Source: an uncultured Planctomycetales bacterium (GTDB lineage Bacteria; Planctomycetota; Planctomycetia; Pirellulales; S012-138). From it: DNA of 64,000 nucleotides. Positions 27,444 through 36,961 of this stretch are shown one piece after another (within the stretch, counting starts at the first letter, position 1; every line of letters starts with the position of its first letter). The position numbers and the translations under genes were made by a program. The notes under the pieces were generated by a model. That model had not been told where the DNA came from. It saw only the letters and a list, made by a program, of their open reading frames with translations, and ran no database searches. The stretch is from contig CALJLD010000243.1 in assembly GCA_937982665.1 (NCBI GenBank), forward strand, positions 1-64,000, given 5' to 3'.

Positions 27444-28775
27444 ATGTCGCAGTCACAGGAAACCTGGCTGGTTGTGGGAGCCGGGTTGGCCGGCGCGCTG
27501 GTTTCTATTTATCTGGCCCGCAGCGGTCGCAAAGTCCTGATCTACGAGAAACGGCCCGATCCTCGGGGCGGTGTGATCGATTCTGGCCGCTCCATAAATC
27601 TCGCTTTGTCCACGCGCGGTTTGGCTGCTCTGGAGGGTGTTGGCCTGGCGGATGAGGTCCTTCGCGATGCCGTGCCCATGCGCGGTCGGATGATTCATGA
27701 CGAAGAAGGCGATACATCGTTCCAACCCTACGGAAAGGACGAAAGCCAGGTCATCAATTCGGTCTCGCGTGGTGGCCTGAATCTCAAGTTGATTGACGCC
27801 CTGACGGAAGAACCGAATGTTGAGTTGTTCTTTGATCAGCTGTGCGTTGACGTCGATCTTGATGCGCCTGCGGCGGAATTTGAAAACGCACAAACGCACG
27901 AGCGGACCACAGTGAAGGCAGACGTCGTGCTGGGGGCGGATGGGGCTTTCAGTGCCGTTCGCACAAAGATGAAGTACTTGGACCGCTTCAACTACCACCA
28001 GGAGTATCTGGACCACGGTTACAAAGAACTCAACATTCCCCCCACGGCCGGTGGTGGCTTTGCAATGGAACGCAATGCACTGCACATTTGGCCGCGGCGC
28101 AGCTTCATGATGATTGCGCTTCCCAACTTGGACGGCTCATACACATGCACATGTTTCTGGCCATTTGAAGGGAACCGCGGTTTTGACCAACTGACGACAC
28201 CGGAAAAGGTCCGGGCATACTTTGAAAAGCACTTCCCAGACGGTGCGGCATTGATGCCGGAGTTGGAAGAGGACTACTTCGAGAATCCCACTTCATCGCT
28301 GGTCACCATTCGCTGCGGACCGTGGTACATCGAGGACAAAGTCCTGATCATGGGCGATGCTAGCCATGCCGTTGTGCCGTTCTATGGGCAGGGGATGAAC
28401 GCCGCGTTTGAGGATTGCCTGGAATTGGACGAATGCCTGCGGCTGCACCCAAATGACCGTCACTCTGCGTTCGCGGAATTCTATCGTCGAAGGAAACGGC
28501 ATGCGGACGCGTTGGCTCAACTGGCCATTGATAACTTCATTGAAATGCGCGACCACGTCGGCTCGCCGGCATTCGTTTGGAAGAAACGGCTGGAAATCGC
28601 GCTGCAAAAACTACTGCCGTGGTACCGCTCGCTCTACTCAATGGTTTCGTTCTCGAGAATTGGCTATGCGGATGCTGTTGCTATCCACAAGCGGCAAAAG
28701 CGCACGATCAAGCGGGCGATGTGGTGCGCGGCAGTCGTGGCTTTGGGTGTGATTGCCTGGTCATTGTTGCGCTAG
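27444..28775 (+). CDS. kmo: Kynurenine 3-monooxygenase-like FAD enzyme
   Basis: A 443-residue flavoprotein hydroxylase. WLVVGAGLAGALVSIYLAR shows the FAD GxGxxG turn at residues 12-17. VVLGADGAFSAVR and IMGDASHAVVPFYGQGMN (the GD motif) follow; SINLALSTRGLAALEGVG fits kynurenine 3-monooxygenase, which makes 3-hydroxykynurenine from tryptophan. The last about 21 residues (RAMWCAAVVALGVIAWSLLR) are a hydrophobic helix that would tether it to the membrane, as the eukaryotic enzyme is anchored. The ATG at 27444 (MSQSQETW) is preferred to an upstream in-frame ATG at 27402. Confidence 0.88.
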   Translation: MSQSQETWLVVGAGLAGALVSIYLARSGRKVLIYEKRPDPRGGVIDSGRSINLALSTRGLAALEGVGLADEVLRDAVPMRGRMIHDEEGDTSFQPYGKDESQVINSVSRGGLNLKLIDALTEEPNVELFFDQLCVDVDLDAPAAEFENAQTHERTTVKADVVLGADGAFSAVRTKMKYLDRFNYHQEYLDHGYKELNIPPTAGGGFAMERNALHIWPRRSFMMIALPNLDGSYTCTCFWPFEGNRGFDQLTTPEKVRAYFEKHFPDGAALMPELEEDYFENPTSSLVTIRCGPWYIEDKVLIMGDASHAVVPFYGQGMNAAFEDCLELDECLRLHPNDRHSAFAEFYRRRKRHADALAQLAIDNFIEMRDHVGSPAFVWKKRLEIALQKLLPWYRSLYSMVSFSRIGYADAVAIHKRQKRTIKRAMWCAAVVALGVIAWSLLR

Positions 28776-28818
28776 GTTGGGCCCAAGATCAAATCAGCGC
28801 CGCCAACCCGCGCGCATC

Positions 28819-29376
28819 TTATTCCCAGATAATGCTTACAGCAACAATCAGCACCCAGCCAAGTCCGATGATTACCGCTGAGTGCACTGTAACTCGCCAG
28901 CCAAATGTCAACTCGCCTGAGCGTTCCTTGGAGATGTAGGTTCTTCGATGTGCTGGTGTGATCGCTGCACTCACGGTTGCCGCAATTCCGGCAAGAACAA
29001 CAACCAGCCCACCGGCGATCGCTCCCTGCATGGCAAAAATGCCAGCCAAATCGCCGCTGGACAACGAGATTGAATCTGCATCCGCTGCGGCTGAGTGCAT
29101 CGCTCCGGCAATGAGCGCGCTACAGAACGCCGCGAGCGTCCCACCGCCAACTGCCGCGCTCAAAGCCAAGAAGAATTGCTCAAAGCTATGCGCTCTTCGT
29201 GTGAACTTTGATGTGATTCCAACGGCACCTACCACGCCGAGTCCCCAGCCGGGATAGATCAACGACTCCCAGCCAACAAACTTTACGCTGCCAAATAAGA
29301 GTGCAATCAGGGTGACCAGGCCGATCAACTTCGCCAGGCTGAATTGACGGTTTGCAGGGTCGAGGTCGGCCGTCAT
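28819..29376 (-). CDS. Polytopic membrane protein of unknown function
   Basis: A 185-residue protein with about five hydrophobic segments: IGLVTLIALLFGSVKFVG, YPGWGLGVVGAVGITS, FFLALSAAVGGGTLAAFCSAL, AGIFAMQGAIAGGLVVVLAGI and TVHSAVIIGLGWVLIVAVSIIW. No motif or family recognised. The start is uncertain: MTADLDPANRQFSLAKL at 29376 resembles the 'RFSLxxL' opening of other local proteins, but in-frame ATGs at 29457 and above are possible and none has a good ribosome site. It faces the end of the kmo-like gene, tail to tail (43 bases). Confidence 0.6.
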   Translation of the reverse strand: MTADLDPANRQFSLAKLIGLVTLIALLFGSVKFVGWESLIYPGWGLGVVGAVGITSKFTRRAHSFEQFFLALSAAVGGGTLAAFCSALIAGAMHSAAADADSISLSSGDLAGIFAMQGAIAGGLVVVLAGIAATVSAAITPAHRRTYISKERSGELTFGWRVTVHSAVIIGLGWVLIVAVSIIWE

Positions 29377-30080
29377 GATGCATAAGCCAGAGAGTGATGG
29401 CGCGTCGTTTAAACGGCTGGTGGGAGAAGATTGTATTGGCGAATGTTCTCCGTTCATAACCGCGCGCATCTTACGCCCAGTTGAGGCTCGCAGCAATTTC
29501 AGCAGCCACGTCCGATGATTGCTGTTGGGAGAGAAAACTGCAACTCTCCTGGCGAATCTGAATTCTTAGCAATCCGTTTGTGCATTTGCGCGCAGAAAAA
29601 AATAACAACGGTCAACGCCAAAAATCACTCGTCCGCGACGGCTCAACCCCCGGGGGCGCGCAGACCTATCGTCCGACGAATGGAAGCTCCCCCCTTATCA
29701 ACCCGCTCGATGGTCCCCTGGAATACGAGAAACCGCTCCGTGGGCTGACGCGATATGTAACCTCCGACACCGCAAGATCCAAATTTTTCAAAACGCGCCT
29801 TGCCCAGTGCGCAGCTTTTGTTGGAAATTGCCAGCACGATCTTTGGCAATTGAATCAAACGCTCAAACGCGACGGTGCGTGTTGGGCGACGGTTTCGATG
29901 GAACCTCGCGCCTTCTGTTCGGTGCGCCGCTTTCAAGCGACGTCTGCCAGAGCCGTGCCTGGCCTTGGATTTCGGATGCCTCGTGCTACGCCAGCTTGCC
30001 ACGCAAACTGGCGTACCCAGGCATAAGGCTGAGCTAACACCTCGGCGATTTGTTGTGCGGAGTTGCAATTGCCCAGTTTC
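29377..30080. other. Long gap with a structured palindrome
   Basis: These 704 bases have no supported gene (if the membrane protein begins at 29457 the gap is shorter). The open frames in it are short and compositionally odd. The clear feature is the palindrome at 29976-30024 listed separately. Confidence 0.5.
29976..30024. repeat. Palindromic element with nested stems (REP/MITE-like)
   Basis: An outer ATGCCT (29976-29981) pairs with AGGCAT (30019-30024). Inside, TACGCCAG (29987-29994) pairs with CTGGCGTA (30008-30015), and TTGC (29996-29999) with GCAA (30003-30006) over a CAC loop, leaving one C/A mismatch. The result is a long hairpin in the gap downstream of the Gfo/Idh/MocA gene. It could be a dispersed REP/MITE-type repeat or a transcription end; no T-run follows. 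Confidence 0.5.
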
Positions 30081-31226
30081 TCATTGTTCGCTTTCAATTT
30101 CCGCCGGCTCAACCGCTCGTTGCTCTTCCGTCGAACGGTAGCAGGCGTCAACCAAGGCCATGGTTTTGAGATTATCGCGCCCGCTGATAGTTGGCGCGCG
30201 ACCTTCCTCCAAAGCACAAAGGAGTTCAGCCATTGGTCCGGCAAACGCGTCGGGAAACCATACGGAATCCCAGCGCGGCGAAATCCACTGTTCGCCAGCA
30301 GCGATTGTTGTGAAGTCCAACGTGCTCGGCTGACGTTGCGGATACTTTGGCCAGCCGATTGTGCCGCGGGCCATTCCTTGTGTTCCTTCAACACGCCAAC
30401 TTATTCCCAAGTCGGCAGCTGCTCCTTCGCGCGCGGGTCCGCTCCAAACATCGTCCCAGGCGGAAGCTCGCACGCCGTTTTCATACTCAAGAATGTAAAG
30501 GACAACTCCGTCTTTGTGCTGAAAGCGCTGCGAAGTTCGCGGGTCAGGGCTGACGCTGGCATAGACTCGCTTAGGATCTCCCAGCCAATACCGGAAAGTA
30601 TCCAAGTGATGAATACTCATGATACGCAACGTCACCCAACCTTGCCGTTCTTGCCAGGGCATCCAATGCGGTATCGCCCTCATATCGATCGTTGCCAGTA
30701 CCGGCTGGCCCAACTCGCCACGTTGCAGGAGCGTGCGGCAAGCGCGAACCGATTGATCAAAACGCATGTTCTGATTCACGGCCAGTGGAATGCCCGCCTG
30801 TTCGCAAAGCTCAACGATTTGTTTCGCCTGGGCAAAGTCAACGCCCAAGGGTTTTTGTGCCAGGATCCCGCGCCAGGGAGTTGCTCGGGCGACGGCAGCC
30901 CGGATCACATCCAGTTGGATATCCGGAGGCACGGCGATGTCCAAAATCTCCAAATCGGAATCAGCAACCAACTCTTGATAGTCCGCATAGACACGATCAA
31001 TCCCATGGCTGCGGGCGACTTCTTCTGCTTTTCGGCGAGTTCGCGAACATATGGCCGTGGCACGGATGCCGGCGGCTGCGTAGGCAGGCAGGTGGCATTC
31101 GTCCATAATGAAGCCAGCGCCGATGCAACCAATCCTCCAATCGCGTCGCTGCGGGAGCGGGGGATTGATCGCGAGTTGGTTCGCGAGTTCACCAGGCGCA
31201 AGGGCACCCCAGGGTATGCTATTCAT
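30081..31226 (-). CDS. Gfo/Idh/MocA-family oxidoreductase
   Basis: A 381-residue NAD(P)-binding oxidoreductase. RIGCIGAGFIMDECHLPAY (about residues 31-49) is the Rossmann GxGxx turn. RGILAQKPLGVDFAQAK carries the KP pair, with Gln in place of the usual Glu (EKP). SIHHLDTFRYWLGDP and the mixed second domain are typical. Substrate is probably a sugar or sugar-like compound, not identifiable. The ATG at 31226 begins the reading frame; 30 extra residues precede the fold. Confidence 0.88.
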   Translation of the reverse strand: MNSIPWGALAPGELANQLAINPPLPQRRDWRIGCIGAGFIMDECHLPAYAAAGIRATAICSRTRRKAEEVARSHGIDRVYADYQELVADSDLEILDIAVPPDIQLDVIRAAVARATPWRGILAQKPLGVDFAQAKQIVELCEQAGIPLAVNQNMRFDQSVRACRTLLQRGELGQPVLATIDMRAIPHWMPWQERQGWVTLRIMSIHHLDTFRYWLGDPKRVYASVSPDPRTSQRFQHKDGVVLYILEYENGVRASAWDDVWSGPAREGAAADLGISWRVEGTQGMARGTIGWPKYPQRQPSTLDFTTIAAGEQWISPRWDSVWFPDAFAGPMAELLCALEEGRAPTISGRDNLKTMALVDACYRSTEEQRAVEPAEIESEQ

Positions 31227-31367
31227 GGCAAGCGATGCGGTTGACGAATTGTGCAGCTAAGATGGAATGTCGTTTGCCAGGCGAAACGAGTTAACGAGCG
31301 ACGGTAGGTTAAGCGCGACAGAGCGGGCGCTACCAAATTCGAAAAGACATCCGGCGGATTTCTCATT

Positions 31368-31943
31368 GTGAACTTCAAGGCATTGATTTTGAAACGCCCC
31401 TGGCTGCAGTTGAATGAGTTCCAGTTAACAATCGCCTACTATTTGTTGGCGGTCGCGTTTGGCGGCATGTTGGTGCTGCTGCAAACTGCCTGGCAAAAAA
31501 CAGAGTCAATGTTTGTATTCGCCACGTTGCAGTACCCCGCCGAGTACATGCATTCCAGCGGCTTGATCTACATCCTGGCTCTGATAGCCGTGGCGATCTT
31601 TCGTGGACGCGGATTTCAAGCACAGCGTCGTCTGCGCTACCCATTCGTTTTGTCTTTGATTGTCAACTTCTTTGTCCTGGGTGCAATGCTGTGGGTCTTC
31701 CTGCGCGGCGGCATGGCGCGTATTTTCGTCATGCAGGATTTTCACCTCGTCGCCGTGATCTTTACGGCTTGCCTGGCTTTGATGATGTTTGACGTGCTTG
31801 CTGTCCGCGCGCGAACACCAACTCCTGAAAAGATGAACCTGATATTGTCCATCGCTATAGCGTCACTGCACGTAACTACATCCGTCATGGTTGTCGTGGC
31901 GCTGATCAATCTAGAATTGAAACAGCTGAATGTCGGCGTGTAA
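31368..31943 (+). CDS. Polytopic membrane protein of unknown function
   Basis: A 191-residue protein with about five membrane segments: LTIAYYLLAVAFGGMLVLLQ, GLIYILALIAVAIF, YPFVLSLIVNFFVLGAMLWVFL, FHLVAVIFTACLALMMFDVLAV and LILSIAIASLHVTTSVMVVVAL. The start is a GTG at 31368. It precedes the solute-binding protein gene by 29 bases in the same direction, so it may be cotranscribed, but it lacks the features of an ABC permease. No family recognised. Confidence 0.68.
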   Translation: MNFKALILKRPWLQLNEFQLTIAYYLLAVAFGGMLVLLQTAWQKTESMFVFATLQYPAEYMHSSGLIYILALIAVAIFRGRGFQAQRRLRYPFVLSLIVNFFVLGAMLWVFLRGGMARIFVMQDFHLVAVIFTACLALMMFDVLAVRARTPTPEKMNLILSIAIASLHVTTSVMVVVALINLELKQLNVGV

Positions 31944-31972
31944 CGATTGCACTTCATTTCAGGGAGAGACAA

Positions 31973-33007
31973 ATGGGCCGAACACCTGTTGCCGTCTTGG
32001 TTCTTCTTCTGACGGTCTGGCTTGTGTCAGCTCCAGGATGTGGTGTCCAGGACGAGGCGGAACTTGTCGCCTATGTGGCGCACGACAGCGAATTCTCCGA
32101 ACCCATCTTGGATGACTTCGAGAGCGAGATCGGCATCAAAGTTCAGAAGAAGTTTGACACGGAATCCACAAAGACCGTTGGGCTGACGAACGCAATCATC
32201 AGCGAAGCCGATCGCCCTCGCTGCGATGTGTTCTGGAACAATGAGATCCTCAACACTCTTCGGCTGCAGCGTGAAGGGTTGCTCGCTGCGTACAAGTCGC
32301 CAGAAGCGGAAAACTATCCGCAGATGTTTCGTTCGCCGGACGACTTGTGGTGCGGATTCGCCGCCCGCGCACGAATCATAATCGTCAACACGGACCTTGT
32401 GCCAGTGGAACAACGGCCCACGTCCATCCATGATTTGGCACGTTCGGAGTTTCGCGGCCGATGCGGGATCGCTAAGCCACTGTTCGGCACCACGGCCACA
32501 CATGCGGCTTGTTTGTTTGCTGCTTGGGGAGATGACGCAGCCAAGGCCTATTTCCAATCGTTGAAGGACAATGAAGTTCACGTCATGGCGGGCAACAAGC
32601 AGGTGGCCATGGCGGTTGCCGAAGGTGAGCTGGCATTCGGGCTGACGGATACGGATGACGCGATGGTGGCGATTGGTCGCGGTTACCCTGTGGAGATCAT
32701 TTACCCTGATCGTGAAGCAGATCAGTTAGGCACGCTGTTCATCCCCAACACAGTGGCAATCATGAAAGATTGCCCTCACCCCGAGGCAGCCAAGAAGTTG
32801 GTGGACTATTTGCTGCGGGCCGAAACAGAAGCCAAGCTGGCCGCGAGCGACAGCGCGCAAATCCCGCTAAATGAACAGAATGCGGAAGTTGAGGCTCAAG
32901 TCGAAACGCCACAAACGGTCAAAGCCATGGAAGTCGACTTTAACGCCGCGGCTGACCGTTGGGATGATGTCGCCGCCTTCATCCGCGAAACGTTCGGCGC
33001 TGATTAG
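31973..33007 (+). CDS. Extracellular solute-binding protein (iron(III)-type)
   Basis: A 344-residue secreted binding protein. An N-terminal signal (MGRTPVAVLVLLLTVWLVSAPGC, Cys at residue 23 possibly lipidated, weak lipobox) is followed by LVAYVAHDSEFSEPILDDFE and VFWNNEILNTLRLQREGLLAAY, the pattern of FbpA/FutA-type iron-binding proteins. The C-terminal linker (LFIPNTVAIMKDCPHPEAAK) fits. GGGAGAG about 8 bases before the ATG at 31973 marks the start. No permease or ATPase lies in reach, so the transporter is elsewhere or the protein has another use. Confidence 0.82.
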   Translation: MGRTPVAVLVLLLTVWLVSAPGCGVQDEAELVAYVAHDSEFSEPILDDFESEIGIKVQKKFDTESTKTVGLTNAIISEADRPRCDVFWNNEILNTLRLQREGLLAAYKSPEAENYPQMFRSPDDLWCGFAARARIIIVNTDLVPVEQRPTSIHDLARSEFRGRCGIAKPLFGTTATHAACLFAAWGDDAAKAYFQSLKDNEVHVMAGNKQVAMAVAEGELAFGLTDTDDAMVAIGRGYPVEIIYPDREADQLGTLFIPNTVAIMKDCPHPEAAKKLVDYLLRAETEAKLAASDSAQIPLNEQNAEVEAQVETPQTVKAMEVDFNAAADRWDDVAAFIRETFGAD

Positions 33008-33020
33008 ATCACGAAGAGGC

Positions 33021-33368
33021 TCAAGCGGTGAAGTCAATGCGGACGCCAGTCTCACCTGTGGGATCTTTCGCTTGAGGAGTTGGTGAGTCCGAACTTGCCT
33101 CCTCCGGGCTCTCCGCTTTCGCTGTCTCGTTTTCTTCGCCTTGTTGTTCCCAAAGGCGACGTCCATCGGCATCGCGCTCGTTGGCGCTTTGGTCTTCAGC
33201 TTCCGTGGCACCGACATCCGCGGCAGCTTCGGCCTTCTTCTCAGCCATGGCCTCGCGCGATTGGTTCGAGGCCTCCTGCGTCTCGCGGTCTTTGTCGCTT
33301 CCCGTGCGTTGGGCACGAGGCGCTCCCGCGGCGCTGCCAAGAATCCCGCCCAGTGATCCAACGTCCAT
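33021..33368 (-). CDS. Small hydrophilic protein
   Basis: A 115-residue, highly charged protein: MDVGSLGGILGSAAGAPRAQRTGS, then a long Glu/Asp/Arg/Ala-rich middle (AEKKAEAAADVGATEAEDQ, DADGRRLWEQQGEE) and a short C-terminus. Such MDVGSLGG... proteins appear as unassigned orphans in related genomes as far as I remember. AAGCGAGGGGAGA before the ATG at 33368 is a good ribosome site. It converges with the solute-binding protein gene, 13 bases apart. No function known. Confidence 0.65.
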   Translation of the reverse strand: MDVGSLGGILGSAAGAPRAQRTGSDKDRETQEASNQSREAMAEKKAEAAADVGATEAEDQSANERDADGRRLWEQQGEENETAKAESPEEASSDSPTPQAKDPTGETGVRIDFTA

Positions 33369-33514
33369 CGGTTTCTCCCCTCGCTTTTGAGTTCCGCGTG
33401 CGAGAAACTTCGTTTCGACTTGCCTGGTTGATTGCTTTGTTCCGTTTAGAAGTCTAGCTCATGACTGTGGGTAAGTTCTTCGGGCCGTCCTGGTTCTAAG
33501 GCCAGATTTTGTGC

Positions 33515-36500
33515 TCAATACCGCCCTCGTCTTGGACTTGTGCCAACTGGTGGTACTCGGGGCGGCGGTGCCGCACTTCGTTCCAATTCCGCCTGGATTT
33601 GCTGCAGAGTTTTGACGACGCCCGGGAAGGTCTCCGTCGTTACTTGCGGGTCGGCGATGGGCCCTGTCACGTTCAGCTTGACAAACTGTTTGGTCGCTTC
33701 GCCCAGCACGTCACCCAAGATGGGAATACGTCGATCGCTCCGACCAACCATCGAGCCAAAAGACAGATTAACGTTCAGGTCGAAGTCCATTTCACCGCGA
33801 CCAATCAAACTCACGGCGTCCCCATTGAAATCGAGTCTGTTGAAATACACCCGATCTCCGGAGATCCGGTAGTCAATGTTGCTGGCCGTAAAGGCTGAAG
33901 CGTCTGGCGTCTGCAAGCTTGCGACTTTCAACAGCGCAACAAGCAGCGGCAATTCGTAGATGTCAGCATCACGCAACTGAACACTGCCATCGCCAAAGAG
34001 CGATCGTGCATGGACCCCCGCACCACGTAGGTTGAGCCAGGCGAAGACGCGGCCTTTGTACTCGCCGCCGGTGATCAGTCCGTCACGGGCGAAGCGGCTC
34101 AAGTCGGCGTTGTCAACTTGTGTCCGCAATGTGAACTCCGTTTGCTCACCGCGCGAAACGATGATGTCACCCAAGAAACGCCCTCCGTAAAACTCGGCGG
34201 TTATGTGGCGATGTGTTCTCGGATCCAGGCCACGTGAACCACCGACACCTGAAAACACACCAGGATCGCCAAGCGTCACTGCGCTGTTTTCAATGTGAAT
34301 GGGCCCGCGGATTTGGTTGTATTGAAAATCCATCAACCGCGCCGAATCAAGTTCGAGTTCTCCGTCGGCAACGAACTTTGATCCGTCGTAGTTTCCTTGA
34401 AGGCCAACCCGGCCAAAGATGTTCTCAAGTGGCTTGCCAACCTGAATGGAGTTGCCATGCATGAAGAGGTCCAAGTTCCACCGCGCGGTCATGGGAGCGG
34501 AAGGATGTGCAGCGCGATGGAACTCCAGGAAGCCGGCCAGATTGATTGGCCCTTCCGGGCTGATTTCAATGGCGGCCTGCCGCAAAGCCACTGGCAAAGC
34601 TAACCTCAAGTCGCGGTCGGCTGTGACATGATCAACCGCCAGCTCGTCAAAGCGCAACAGGAACTCGCCACCTCGACCTTCGAAGACACCTGTTGCTTGA
34701 AGGTTGGTTTCGCCGTGTTTCGCCCGCAGCCGTCTAAATTCGATGCGGCCGTTGTTGTAAACGATCTTTCCGCCAATGTTCTCCCAACGGTACGGAAACT
34801 GACGAGGTTCCAGCGAGCAGGATGCCTGCCGCGGCCAGACGTCAATCTGAAGATCCAGCGCTCGTTGGTTGGCCAGGTATTTGAGCTTGCAATTCATGTC
34901 GACTTCGCCACGTGGACGCAAGTCCGTCCAAGCAAGCTGCGTCGCGGGCGGAAGCGCCGACCGCAAGTCCTCATCGAGCGCTGCATTGTCCGCGTTGATG
35001 TTCAGCACAAATTCATTGCCCAGCGGAGTTGGCTCCAATGTCGCGTTCGCATGAACGTGCGCGCCGCCATTGGTGCCGTGAAAGTTCTCAAAACGCCAAG
35101 AGTCGTTCTCCAAGCTAACGTGTCCGCTCACGTTCAAGATGGGGTAAGGGAACTTGACGTATCGCATAGCGCCGTCCAAGACGTCCAACCGCATCTGCCG
35201 GGTCTGGGGATCGCCGGGGCGTTGCCGCTCAAACCGCATCCACACGTTGAAGACGCCGGCCGGGTCCAAGCTGCGGATCACCTCGGGCGCATTTCCTGGG
35301 AGCGCGGCAATCATGGTTTCGCTCAGCTTGAGATGAGAACCTTCCACCTGCATCCAGCCGAGATATTCCGGTCCGGGATCGACGATATCAGCCTGGATGT
35401 TGACGGGAACACCTTCGGCATGGCCGCGGATTCCCAAACTGACTCGTTGTCTTCTTCCTTCAAGTTCCCTCATCTCCAACCAACCTGCAGCGCGCTGGAT
35501 GCGATACGGGAATTTGTGGTACGCGAACGACAGGTCGCTGGTGTCAGCACGAACCCAAACCGGGCGCCATTCTGCGCCGTCGAAGACAATGTCCGTCTGG
35601 ATGTCGGCCTCGCCTGCGGGCAAGAATTTGTTCCACGTCTCCTGTAATTTTGGCGGCAGCGAAGCATACAGCGATTGATCGAACGTCAGCCGCCGGGCGG
35701 TCACGTCGATTCGAGCTGCCTGCAAAGATTGCTTGAGCGACCCGGTGCCATTGAGCGAGAAGATTGTGTTGCGGCTTCGCGCGCCGCCGCTGGAGATTTG
35801 CAGGTCGCCATTGTGAATGCGGAGTTCCGCGTGCAAGTCTGTCAAGGGATACGGAAGTTGCACGTCGTCCACACGGCCTCGCTTGACGGAGAAATCCGCA
35901 TGGTAGGCCCACGGCTCCGGCCGCGAAGCTACGTGCTCCACGGCAAACGTTCCGCTGGCATACGCTCGCAACATGCCCCACGGTCCAGAATTGGGACATA
36001 CGGCACTTGGCAGCGACTCGTGCAATTCAGGCGAAACTTCGATCTCGTCGATCTCGCCAGCTAACCGCCAATGCCCGCCCGGAAAAAGATCGCCAACGAT
36101 TTTGAGTTCGTGAATACGGTCACCCCGCAAGGAACCGCTGAAGTGCATTCCGGTTCCGGCCGTCTTGTTATCTTCACTCTTGTTCTGGGCAGCGACACCG
36201 CTATTCGCAACATCCGTTTCATTGGAGACCTGAGATGCGAAATCTGCTGTGCCGTATTCCACCGTCGTTCGCGAGCCTGGCTTCTTTTCGAGATCAGCCA
36301 GAGGTTGGAAAGTGACGTGAATATCACGCAATGTCAGTGTGCTTGTCGGTGACTTCGACGTGTCAACGATCTCTATCAATCCGTTTTGCAACTGACCACC
36401 AAACGGCGGATGATTGCCGAGCTTGGGGAGCGGCAGCAATCTTGCCAGGTTCCACGCGCCATTGGCGTCGCACTCGGCCCGGATTCTTGGTCGTGTGATG

Positions 36501-36961
36501 ACGAACGCTTCAATCCGCAGTGAGTCTTGCAATAAGTCTTGCAGTCCGGACTCGCTGTGGAGAAAGACTTCGTCGATATCGACCAGGACTGCTTCGGGGC
36601 CATCAACCTCTGGGTCCTGTATTCGCAGGCCGCGAATGGAGATGCCCTCTCCTTCGATGAAGTGCGCCGTGCGGACGGCCACATCAAGTTCTGGATAACC
36701 TTGGGCAATCAACGTTTCCACGCGATTGCGGATCTCTTCGTCCAGCCGTCGGTCCAGGTAAAGCATCACGCCCAAGCCGATAACAAGCGCGAGCACGAGC
36801 CCCCACTTGAAACAAAACCAGCTTGAACGGACGAAGCAGTTAATTGACGTATTTCCTGGTAAGGACCGGGTTCTGCGAAAAGTGCCGGCTAATCGCTGCT
36901 CTTTCCAACGGCTACTGTTTTGCGACGACAGCGCACAACTCTCCCTTTCCCAAAATTGCAT
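33515..36961 (-). CDS. AsmA-like envelope protein (1148 residues)
   Basis: A very long protein with one membrane helix (about residues 53-68: WGLVLALVIGLGVMLYL) and a large periplasmic part made of repeating beta-strand units, for example FSVKRGRVDDVQLPYPLTDL, GHVSLENDSWRFENFHG, GGDFLL-type strands and FGSMVGRSDRRIPILGDV. These features and size fit the AsmA/TamB-like family, which acts in outer-membrane assembly or lipid transport. A late segment SLIGRGEMDFDLNVNLSFGS is AsmA-C-like. Start ATG at 36961 (MQFWERES); a GTG at 36979 is possible. It diverges from another AsmA-like gene, with 416 bases between them. Confidence 0.8.
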   Translation of the reverse strand: MQFWERESCALSSQNSSRWKEQRLAGTFRRTRSLPGNTSINCFVRSSWFCFKWGLVLALVIGLGVMLYLDRRLDEEIRNRVETLIAQGYPELDVAVRTAHFIEGEGISIRGLRIQDPEVDGPEAVLVDIDEVFLHSESGLQDLLQDSLRIEAFVITRPRIRAECDANGAWNLARLLPLPKLGNHPPFGGQLQNGLIEIVDTSKSPTSTLTLRDIHVTFQPLADLEKKPGSRTTVEYGTADFASQVSNETDVANSGVAAQNKSEDNKTAGTGMHFSGSLRGDRIHELKIVGDLFPGGHWRLAGEIDEIEVSPELHESLPSAVCPNSGPWGMLRAYASGTFAVEHVASRPEPWAYHADFSVKRGRVDDVQLPYPLTDLHAELRIHNGDLQISSGGARSRNTIFSLNGTGSLKQSLQAARIDVTARRLTFDQSLYASLPPKLQETWNKFLPAGEADIQTDIVFDGAEWRPVWVRADTSDLSFAYHKFPYRIQRAAGWLEMRELEGRRQRVSLGIRGHAEGVPVNIQADIVDPGPEYLGWMQVEGSHLKLSETMIAALPGNAPEVIRSLDPAGVFNVWMRFERQRPGDPQTRQMRLDVLDGAMRYVKFPYPILNVSGHVSLENDSWRFENFHGTNGGAHVHANATLEPTPLGNEFVLNINADNAALDEDLRSALPPATQLAWTDLRPRGEVDMNCKLKYLANQRALDLQIDVWPRQASCSLEPRQFPYRWENIGGKIVYNNGRIEFRRLRAKHGETNLQATGVFEGRGGEFLLRFDELAVDHVTADRDLRLALPVALRQAAIEISPEGPINLAGFLEFHRAAHPSAPMTARWNLDLFMHGNSIQVGKPLENIFGRVGLQGNYDGSKFVADGELELDSARLMDFQYNQIRGPIHIENSAVTLGDPGVFSGVGGSRGLDPRTHRHITAEFYGGRFLGDIIVSRGEQTEFTLRTQVDNADLSRFARDGLITGGEYKGRVFAWLNLRGAGVHARSLFGDGSVQLRDADIYELPLLVALLKVASLQTPDASAFTASNIDYRISGDRVYFNRLDFNGDAVSLIGRGEMDFDLNVNLSFGSMVGRSDRRIPILGDVLGEATKQFVKLNVTGPIADPQVTTETFPGVVKTLQQIQAELERSAAPPPRVPPVGTSPRRGRY

